This document shows, piece by piece, positions 1 through 6,148 of a stretch of 10,866 nt of DNA. The notes under the pieces were generated by a model that was not told the origin of the DNA, ran no database searches, and was given only the letters and a program-made list of their open reading frames with translations. Numbering within the stretch: the first letter of the stretch is position 1; each line of letters begins with the position of its first letter. Made by a program: the position numbers and the translations under genes. The stretch is from JAJPIG01 sp035504735 (GTDB taxonomy: Bacteria > Desulfobacterota > Binatia > Binatales > Binataceae): NCBI GenBank assembly GCA_035504735.1, contig DATJRJ010000272.1:1-10866 (forward strand), written 5' to 3'.

Positions 1-1
1 C

Positions 2-1042
2 GCGTTTAACCGAAAATTGGGAGCGCAGGGATGGATTGGGCTGCACTGGCCGCGCAAATACGGCGGCGGCGGACGAACGCTCCGAGAGCAGCTGGTCGTG
101 GTCGAAGAACTCGCGAGACGTTATGCGTGTATTCTCAATTCACAATCGCTGTGCCTGATTCCGAGCTTGCTTGTCCACGGAACGGAAGCGCAGAAAATAG
201 AGGTCATTCCTCGCATTGTGAGCGGCGAGATTGAGGTCTCATTAGGCTATACCGAACCGAACGCGGGAAGTGACCTGGCGAGCGTCCAGATGCGGGCGAT
301 CGAAAAAGATGACCACTTCATAATCAGCGGAGAAAAAATCTTTAATACGATGGCCCACTGGGCATCGTATCACTGGCTACTGGTCAGAACCGACGTGACC
401 GCCAGACCAAAACATCGTGGCCTGACGATGTTTCTGGTTGACATGAATACGCCCGGGATCACGGTCCGTCCGATCGAGACCATCGACGAATCGCGCACGA
501 ACCTGGTCCATTACGACGACGTAAAGGTTCCGAGGAGCAGCATGGTCGGCGAGCAGAACCGGGGTTTTTACGTAGTGATGGAAGCATTGGGCGAGGAGCG
601 TCTCCTGGTCTTCAACCCATATTCCTATCGAGCGCTTTTTAACGATCTCGTGGAGTACGCAAAGAGATCGGATCGGGATGGGTATCTTCTCGCAGCCAAC
701 CCTATAGCCCAGGATGTGGTCGCCGACTTGGATGTCAGACTGTCTGCTGCGGAATTACTCTACGAACGCGCCATCTGGTTGCTGGAACAGGGGCTTCCCG
801 CCGTTAGCGAGATTTCGATGTTTAAACTATTTATGTCGGAAACCGGACAAGAGCTGGTCCGACGGGCTCTAGGCGTGATCGGTTTATCGGGCCTGATTCA
901 CTCTGATGCGAACCGAGCCGTTATCCGCGGGCTCTTCGCGATAGGGCAATGGGCGACCATCTTTCATACCTTCGGCGCCGGAGCCAGTGAACTGATGCGG
1001 AACCTTATTGCGATTCGGAGATGCGGGCTGCCGGCGGGATAG
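2..1042 (+). CDS. Acyl-CoA dehydrogenase, N-terminus cut by window edge
   Basis: FAD-dependent acyl-CoA dehydrogenase, which introduces the alpha-beta double bond into an acyl-CoA thioester in the cytoplasm. The frame is open to the left edge, and the residues before the TTG at 17 (AFNRK) continue the family pattern into LGAQGWIGLHWPRKYGG, so the TTG is probably internal and roughly 50 residues are missing. Counting from that TTG, the flavin-site motif YTEPNAGSD is at about 78-86, the middle beta-barrel motif GEKIFNTMAHWASYHWLLVRT follows at 105-125, and the C-terminal helical domain ends in RNLIAIRRCGLP. The usual glycine-rich segment before the last helix reads TFGAGASEL, without the glutamate that serves as base in medium-chain enzymes, so the base, if present, lies elsewhere. 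The stop is 4 nt before the next dehydrogenase, implying one operon. The substrate is unknown; a branched, aromatic or steroid-like acyl-CoA is possible but unproven. Confidence 0.93.
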   Translation, partial: AFNRKLGAQGWIGLHWPRKYGGGGRTLREQLVVVEELARRYACILNSQSLCLIPSLLVHGTEAQKIEVIPRIVSGEIEVSLGYTEPNAGSDLASVQMRAIEKDDHFIISGEKIFNTMAHWASYHWLLVRTDVTARPKHRGLTMFLVDMNTPGITVRPIETIDESRTNLVHYDDVKVPRSSMVGEQNRGFYVVMEALGEERLLVFNPYSYRALFNDLVEYAKRSDRDGYLLAANPIAQDVVADLDVRLSAAELLYERAIWLLEQGLPAVSEISMFKLFMSETGQELVRRALGVIGLSGLIHSDANRAVIRGLFAIGQWATIFHTFGAGASELMRNLIAIRRCGLPAG

Positions 1043-1046
1043 CAGA

Positions 1047-2177
1047 ATGGATTTGAACTTTACCGAGACTCAGTTGATCCTGAGGAAAACCGCGAGAGAG
1101 TTCTGCGAATTGGAATGCCCACCATCGCTCGTCAGGGCCATGGAGACACACCCGGAGGGACATTCCGTTGAGCTGTGGCACAAAATCGTGCAAATGGGTT
1201 GGCTTGGGGTTTTCGTACCCGCGGAATACGGAGGCCATGGCGGCGGCTTTTTAGATTTGCTCATTCTGCTCCATGAAATGGGGCGGAGTGCATTACCGGG
1301 GCCTTTTTTTGCGACGACCGTTTTCGGCGGGACCGCGATTATGGAAGGAGGAAGTATTGAGCAGAAGCGCGAACTACTTCCTCGACTTGCTGATGGTCAG
1401 CTCCTGATTACCATCGCACTCAGCGAACCCGGCATCGATTTCGGCCTCGACCATCTCAACACCGCGGTCGTGCAACGTAACGGGCACCACTTCGTCACGG
1501 GCACGAAGGTGTTTGTACCAAACGCGCATATCTCGGATCTGCTCTTGTGTATCACTGCCGGGACAGGCTTATCATCTCAAGTTGAAAATGAGGTGGTGCT
1601 GGTCGGAAGGACGGATCCCGGCGTTACGTTGACCGCGATTCGAACGAATCTTCCCGACCGGCAATTCGAGGTCGCCTTGACAGATGTCCGGGCGCGATAT
1701 CGTCTTGGAAATGGAGAGGACGCGCGGCCGTGGATGCAACGCGTGCTTGAAAAAGCCATGGTAGCCAAGTGCGCCGAGATGATCGGCGCAGGTCAAAAGC
1801 TCCTTGAAATGACGGTCGAACATGCGAAGGTGCGTGTGCAGTTTGATCGGCCGATTGGAAGCCTTCAGGCGGTTCAACATCACTGCGCGAACATCGCTGT
1901 CTGTCTCGATACAGCCGAGCTGATGACGTATCGGGCAGGATGGAACATCGAGCAGAGACTTCCCTGTCGCCGAGAGGCGCTTCGGGCCAAAGCGTGGACC
2001 AACGAAGCGTGTAATCAAGTCGCGGCGCTGGCACATCAGATCCACGGCGGTACAGGCTTCATGCGCGAGCATGATTTGCACATCTTTTCGCGCCAGCTAC
2101 TGACCTCGGCTCATCTCTTTGGAGGGACGGGTTGGTGTCGTCGTCAAATCGCAAGAGAGATTGGACTGCCGATGTGA
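1047..2177 (+). CDS. Acyl-CoA dehydrogenase, second of a tandem pair
   Basis: A 376-residue acyl-CoA dehydrogenase. The ATG at 1047 was chosen because MDLNFTETQLILRKTAREF is a typical family start. The in-frame TTG at 1008 would overlap the preceding gene and add 13 atypical residues. Visible blocks are the N-terminal helical domain with GWLGVFVPAEYGG (51-63), a degenerate flavin-loop motif ALSEPGIDFG (124-133), the barrel motif TGTKVFVPNAHISDLLL (151-167), the C-terminal motif KVRVQFDRPIGSLQAVQHH (261-279), and HGGTGFMREHDLHIF (333-347). It differs clearly from its neighbour, so this is not a recent duplication. In actinobacterial steroid degradation such adjacent, dissimilar dehydrogenases form alpha2-beta2 heteromers, and the same arrangement is inferred here. 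The 4-nt gap suggests translational coupling. No clear Shine-Dalgarno is visible. The 165 nt downstream to the next gene hold nothing I can recognise. Confidence 0.93.
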   Translation: MDLNFTETQLILRKTAREFCELECPPSLVRAMETHPEGHSVELWHKIVQMGWLGVFVPAEYGGHGGGFLDLLILLHEMGRSALPGPFFATTVFGGTAIMEGGSIEQKRELLPRLADGQLLITIALSEPGIDFGLDHLNTAVVQRNGHHFVTGTKVFVPNAHISDLLLCITAGTGLSSQVENEVVLVGRTDPGVTLTAIRTNLPDRQFEVALTDVRARYRLGNGEDARPWMQRVLEKAMVAKCAEMIGAGQKLLEMTVEHAKVRVQFDRPIGSLQAVQHHCANIAVCLDTAELMTYRAGWNIEQRLPCRREALRAKAWTNEACNQVAALAHQIHGGTGFMREHDLHIFSRQLLTSAHLFGGTGWCRRQIAREIGLPM

Positions 2178-2342
2178 CCCGCGAAGGCGAATAACACGGT
2201 TGAACGCTTGAGACGCATTGATGCTCTTGGTCAGTGACATGCGTACAAGGATTATGTCTCGGAGCGCTACGCCGGCCGCACCGTCAGGAGTGCCGCGCGT
2301 GCAGTCGCCTGCTGGGTCATCCTGACTAAGCGGCGCGCGAGA

Positions 2343-3656
2343 TTGCTGGTGCGAAAAGAAGACGCTTCGGAGTTGCTCTCGATCAACGGACGCGAAGTCC
2401 GTATTACCAACCCGCACAAGCTCTATTTCTCGAAGCAAACCAAGCTCTCGAAACTGGACCTGGTTCGATACTATTTGTCAGTCGCGTCGGGTGCGCTTAC
2501 CGGAATTCGAGACCGTCCGCTGGTCCTCAAGCGATATGTCAATGGCGCCGAAGGTGAGGCGTTCTATCAGAAACGCGCGCCGGCGCAGCGCCCTTCGTGG
2601 TTGCGAACGATCGCGCTCGCATTCCCTTCGGGGCGTACTGCGGAAGAAATCGTTGTCGATGACGCGGCCGGGCTTGCCTGGATCGTCAACCTTGGTTGCA
2701 TCGAGCTGCATCCGCATCCTGTGCGCGCCGGCGATCTCGATCATCCGGACGAGTTGAGAGTCGATCTCGATCCTGGTCCTGGCGTCGGTTGGGCGGAGGT
2801 GCGCGCAGTTGCGCTCGAGGTGAAATTCCAGTTGGACGAGATGGGCCTTCGCGGGTGGCCCAAAACCAGCGGGTCGCGAGGGATGCACATCAATGTGCGG
2901 ATTTATCCGCGCTGGACCTTCAACGAGGTGCGCCGCGCAGCGCTCGCTCTATCGCGAGCGGTCGAACGACGCGCGCCCACCGTCGCCACTTCGAAATGGT
3001 GGAAAGAGGAGCGCCACGGGGTGTTCCTCGACTACAACCAGAACGCAAAGGACCGGACGACCTGCTCGGCATATTCTGTGCGGCCGCTCCCCGACGCTCG
3101 CATATCTGCTCCTCTTCACTGGCACGAGGTGCCCGACTGCGAACCGTCTGACTTTACCGTGCTCACAATTCCAACACGCTTACACGAGATCGGCGATCCG
3201 CAAGAAGGTATCGACGGAGCGGCCGGATCGCTCGAAAAATTGCTCGAGCTTGCGGCACGGGACGAAGCGGAGGGCCTCGGCGATGCACCCTGGCCTCCGC
3301 ACTTTCGCAAGACCGAGGGCGAACCGCGCCGGGTTGCCCCTTCGCGTGCCAAGTCAGACGCAAATCTGCCGCGGACGAAGATGCCGCTGATAGTTATTGC
3401 GAACTCACCAAGCAAAGAGGCAGCGCTTTCCGGTCTGGAAAGATGGAAGCGCAAACATCCCGAGGTTGCGAAGCTTCTCGATGCCGATGACGTGCTAGTC
3501 GATTCGATGCGCGGCAGATCGTCCAGTTGGACCCGGATCCGGATAAACCTGCGCCGTGTGCCCAAAGAGTTGCGGCCTCTTCAGGAAACTCCTGATCCTG
3601 ATGACCACCCGACTCGCGAATGGCGCAAGATACGTGCGTCGAGAAAAGGTACTTGA
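2343..3656 (+). CDS. Stand-alone LigD-like primase-polymerase (PolDom / Prim-PolC type)
   Basis: Archaeo-eukaryotic primase superfamily polymerase, related to the POL domain of LigD and to mycobacterial Prim-PolC. Family members fill short gaps and add templated or untemplated nucleotides, often ribonucleotides. Seen in the 437-residue product: N-terminal INGREVRITNPHKLYF (14-29), metal-binding DLDPGPG (Asp141, Asp143), nucleotide-binding SGSRGMHI (176-183, His182) and the third metal ligand in FLDYNQNAKDRT (Asp230). All catalytic residues are therefore present. Residues beyond about 310 form an extra C-terminal region with a charged linker, then HPEVAKLLDADDVLVD, RGRSSSWTRIRINLRRVP and an acidic end. 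The start is uncertain: TTG 2343 or GTG 2349 (435 residues), neither with a good Shine-Dalgarno. It converges on the ligase gene with 12 nt between stops. In mycobacteria the homologous polymerase and LigC genes are neighbours and cooperate in gap repair. Confidence 0.92.
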   Translation: MLVRKEDASELLSINGREVRITNPHKLYFSKQTKLSKLDLVRYYLSVASGALTGIRDRPLVLKRYVNGAEGEAFYQKRAPAQRPSWLRTIALAFPSGRTAEEIVVDDAAGLAWIVNLGCIELHPHPVRAGDLDHPDELRVDLDPGPGVGWAEVRAVALEVKFQLDEMGLRGWPKTSGSRGMHINVRIYPRWTFNEVRRAALALSRAVERRAPTVATSKWWKEERHGVFLDYNQNAKDRTTCSAYSVRPLPDARISAPLHWHEVPDCEPSDFTVLTIPTRLHEIGDPQEGIDGAAGSLEKLLELAARDEAEGLGDAPWPPHFRKTEGEPRRVAPSRAKSDANLPRTKMPLIVIANSPSKEAALSGLERWKRKHPEVAKLLDADDVLVDSMRGRSSSWTRIRINLRRVPKELRPLQETPDPDDHPTREWRKIRASRKGT

Positions 3657-3668
3657 GCGCGTATCGGC

Positions 3669-4751
3669 TCAGGGATCTCTGGCGAAAATGGCTTTCAACT
3701 CGTAAGGCGGAACAACTTCAAGCTGCTCGTAAGTGCAATCCCCCGGCTGCTTGTCGGTACGCCACCTCCGGAACCGCGCCATGTGACGGAAGCGCATGCC
3801 CTGCATATGCTCGTACGCGACTTCCACTACCAGCTCGGGTCTGAGCGGCTCCCACGATAGGTCCTTGCCGTGGCTCCAACGGCTCTGACCCCCCGGCATC
3901 CGATGCGTTGCATCGTTTGAAGTGGGCTCCGCCCACGACTTCCACGGATGATCGGCGAGAGCATTGCGACGATAGGGAGCCAGAAATCTCACCAGTTCCC
4001 GACGCTCAGTTTGCGAGAAGCTCGCGCATACGCCGACGTGCTGCAGTGCCCTTGAACCGTCAAATAGACCGAGCAGAAGCGAGCCGATGGCCGTGCCCGC
4101 GCTGCCCTTGTGCCATCGAAAGCCGGCTACGACGCAATCGCAGTCGCGTTCATGCTTGACCTTGAACATCAGCCGCTTGCCAGGTTGATAGGTGTCGGAA
4201 ATCGGCTTGGCCATAACCCCGTCGAGGCCCGCGCCTTCAAAGCGCCTGAACCAATCCGATGCGACATCTGGATCGCGCGTTGCCGGAGTTAGATGGATTG
4301 GCGGAACCGCACTGGCGAGCAATGACTCCAGTTTTTCGCGCCGCTGCTCGAAAGGTTCGCTTCGCCAATCGCGATCTTCCTCGCACAGCAGATCGAAAAA
4401 GACTATCGATGAAGGACTCTGCCGGGAGAGCAGTTTCACCCGCGAGGCGGCAGGATGAATCCGAAGCTGCAATTCCTCAAAGTCGAGCCCATCGTTCTTC
4501 GCGACCACGATTTCGCCATCGAGAACGCATCGAGCGGGCAGCCCCGCCTTCAATGGCTCGAGCAACTCGGGAAAGTATCGATTCAGCGATTTCGCATCGC
4601 GGCTCTGGATGAGAATTTCGTCCCGGTCACGGAAAATCAAGGCGCGGAACCCGTCCCACTTGGGTTCGAAGATCCACGTTTGGCCCGGCGGCAACTTGTC
4701 AATTCGCTTCGCGAGCATCGGCAGGATCGGCGGATTCACAGGAAGCTGCAC
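3669..4751 (-). CDS. ligC: ATP-dependent DNA ligase, LigC type
   Basis: ATP-dependent DNA ligase that seals nicks through an enzyme-AMP intermediate. From GTG 4751 the product has 360 residues, close to mycobacterial LigC as I remember it, and begins QLPVNPPILPMLAK, matching the LigC N-terminus. An upstream in-frame TTG at 4787 would give 372 residues with an unrelated-looking extension. Nucleotidyltransferase motifs in order are EPKWDGFR (nucleotide-binding Lys31), LDGE (about 77-80), FFDLL (118-122), LDGVMAK (176-182) and MFKVKH (195-200). The OB-fold follows, with GKDLSWEPLRPELVVEV and RFRHMARFRRW near the C-terminus. No phosphoesterase or polymerase domain is attached, so it would rely on the separate polymerase gene facing it. 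It is transcribed divergently from ku across a region that contains a broken kinase gene. AT-rich sequence (tatataa, 4804-4810) upstream could serve its promoter, but I could not assign one. Confidence 0.94.
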   Translation of the reverse strand: MQLPVNPPILPMLAKRIDKLPPGQTWIFEPKWDGFRALIFRDRDEILIQSRDAKSLNRYFPELLEPLKAGLPARCVLDGEIVVAKNDGLDFEELQLRIHPAASRVKLLSRQSPSSIVFFDLLCEEDRDWRSEPFEQRREKLESLLASAVPPIHLTPATRDPDVASDWFRRFEGAGLDGVMAKPISDTYQPGKRLMFKVKHERDCDCVVAGFRWHKGSAGTAIGSLLLGLFDGSRALQHVGVCASFSQTERRELVRFLAPYRRNALADHPWKSWAEPTSNDATHRMPGGQSRWSHGKDLSWEPLRPELVVEVAYEHMQGMRFRHMARFRRWRTDKQPGDCTYEQLEVVPPYELKAIFARDP

Positions 4752-4849
4752 GCTTTCAACGCTATTACCGTGACGGGAACGAACCAATCCTGAAGAACTC
4801 CGGTTATATAAACTTCGTTTTTTATTCGCCGTCCTGGCGCGGTTGGTAG

Positions 4850-5068
4850 TTTGTTGATCTTGTATCAGTGCGAATCGAGCAAGTGATCAACAATCTGGTC
4901 GGCAATGCCTTGAGGTTCACCCCTAAAGGCGGGGAAGTTGCGATCCGGGTAGCCCTGAGCGGTTTCGGTCGCGAGGAAGATCGGACGGCGGCGCGAGCTG
5001 CCGGTTTCGATGCCTTTTTGGTCAAGCCGACCGATCCGAGTCGTCTCCTCGAAGCATTGCAAACATAA
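4850..5068 (+). pseudogene. Remnant of a hybrid histidine kinase: N-box fused to receiver C-terminus
   Basis: The frame opens after a stop at 4847-4849 and ends at TAA 5066-5068. The first half reads VRIEQVINNLVGNALRFTP and then KGGEV, the N-box of a histidine-kinase ATPase domain. It runs without a break into ALSGFGREEDRTAARAAG and then FDAFLVKPTDPSRLLEAL. That is the second half of a receiver domain, with its Ser/Thr (ALSG) and conserved Lys (VKP). The G1, F and G2 boxes, the histidine-containing domain and the phosphorylatable aspartate are all missing. The simplest reading is an internal in-frame deletion in a hybrid sensor kinase plus loss of its 5' part. GTG 4868 could initiate a 66-residue peptide, but no Shine-Dalgarno is evident and neither half-domain should fold. 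It sits between the divergent ligC and ku genes. Confidence 0.75.
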
Positions 5069-5157
5069 CTGCCCGCACGCAGGCGCTGCACTCGCAGAGC
5101 GCGCCATGTAAAGCTTTCATCAAGAGCCGGGCTGGTGAGGGATGGCGCCTGGTTAAT

Positions 5158-5175
5158 GTCATGTCAGCTCATGAC
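5158..5175. promoter_or_regulatory. Perfect 6-bp dyad upstream of ku, possible operator
   Basis: GTCATG and CATGAC form a perfect inverted repeat separated by 6 nt (TCAGCT), centred about 60 nt before the ku start codon. Its position in the 157-nt gap between the kinase remnant and ku would suit a regulator-binding site. No matching second copy was noticed near ligD or ligC, and a 6-bp dyad can arise by chance. Confidence 0.25.
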
Positions 5176-5225
5176 GACGCCGGAAAGACATGCTCTTGGC
5201 TTATTAACCTGGGAGGCTTGACCGA

Positions 5226-6119
5226 ATGCCATTTAGAGCAATATCCAGGAGCAACATTTCTTTTGGATTGGTGTCGATACCAGTCGAGGTGTTTCCAGCC
5301 ATAACGTCGAAGTCCGTACACTTCAATCTGCTTCATGCCGAGGACAACAGTAGAATACGAGAAGAAATTTACTGCATTGCCGAAGATAGGCGGATCGAAC
5401 GCAGCGAGCTAGTACATGGTTTCCAGATTCAGAAGGGAAAATACGTAACTTTTACGAACGAGGAACTTAAAAAGCTTGAGTCCGGTGCAAACCAGGAAAT
5501 CGGCATAATGCAATTTATACCGATTTCCGAGGTTGATCCGGTTTACTTCGCGAGTGCATACCTGTTGGGCTGCGGGTCCAGATCTGCCAAGGCTTATCAT
5601 CTTCTGAGGACGGCGATGATCAAAAGTCAACGCGCCGCGCTCGCCAAGTTTGTCATGCGGGGTAAGGAGCATCTGGTGTTAATTCGTCCATATCGGGACG
5701 TGTTGATGCTCCACACCATGCATTATGCAGACGAAATTCGTTCCTCTCGGGAAGTGGATTCCGGCAAACGAACCTCTATCGAAACCTCCGAACTCAAGCT
5801 TGCCGAGCGGCTGATTAGTGATCTTTCTAAAGATAAGTTCGAAGCGGACAAATTCGAGGATACCTATCGCGAGCACATCTTGAAGGTAGCGAAACAGAAG
5901 GCGGGTGGGCAGGAAATCATTGCCCCGGCGGCTCCGCAGCGAGGCAAGGTAATCGATCTCATGAGCGCGTTGAAGGACTCGCTCAAGACCAGAGAAAAAA
6001 AAGGACGGTCCAGAGCTACCGAAGATAAGACTGCGCACAACCATCGATCGCGGGAAAGTCGTGTCGCCCGCTCCGGGGGTTCGGGAGACGGGCGAAGCCA
6101 CCGCCGCATACACTCATAA
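5226..6119 (+). CDS. ku: Ku protein, bacterial non-homologous end joining
   Basis: Homodimeric Ku ring that threads onto double-strand DNA ends, bridges them and recruits LigD. The 297-residue product starts MPFRAISRSNISFGLVSIPVEVF, a clear Ku N-terminus. It continues with LVHGFQIQKGKYVTFTNEEL (62-81) and the core segments DPVYFASAYLLG (104-115) and LVLIRPYRDVLMLHTMHYADEI (150-171). VIDLMSALKDSLK (242-254) closes the conserved part. After that, about 40 residues are rich in Arg, Lys and Ser, resembling the basic tails that some bacterial Ku proteins use for DNA binding. The ATG is supported by GGGAGG at 5211-5216, 9 nt upstream. The gene converges on ligD with 29 nt between stops. By eye its base composition is lower in GC than ligD, which may reflect separate acquisition. 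Confidence 0.96.
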   Translation: MPFRAISRSNISFGLVSIPVEVFPAITSKSVHFNLLHAEDNSRIREEIYCIAEDRRIERSELVHGFQIQKGKYVTFTNEELKKLESGANQEIGIMQFIPISEVDPVYFASAYLLGCGSRSAKAYHLLRTAMIKSQRAALAKFVMRGKEHLVLIRPYRDVLMLHTMHYADEIRSSREVDSGKRTSIETSELKLAERLISDLSKDKFEADKFEDTYREHILKVAKQKAGGQEIIAPAAPQRGKVIDLMSALKDSLKTREKKGRSRATEDKTAHNHRSRESRVARSGGSGDGRSHRRIHS

Positions 6120-6148
6120 CGAGACTAACGTATCCATCTATCTGAGAT

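Noticed and set aside
57..75. Repeated CGG triplets
   Set aside because: They encode the Gly run of the conserved YGGGGR motif of the dehydrogenase, not a separate repeat element.
2238..2342. Open frame upstream of the polymerase start that could extend it
   Set aside because: It contains no ATG or GTG, and the family N-terminus (INGREVRITNP) already begins shortly after TTG 2343.
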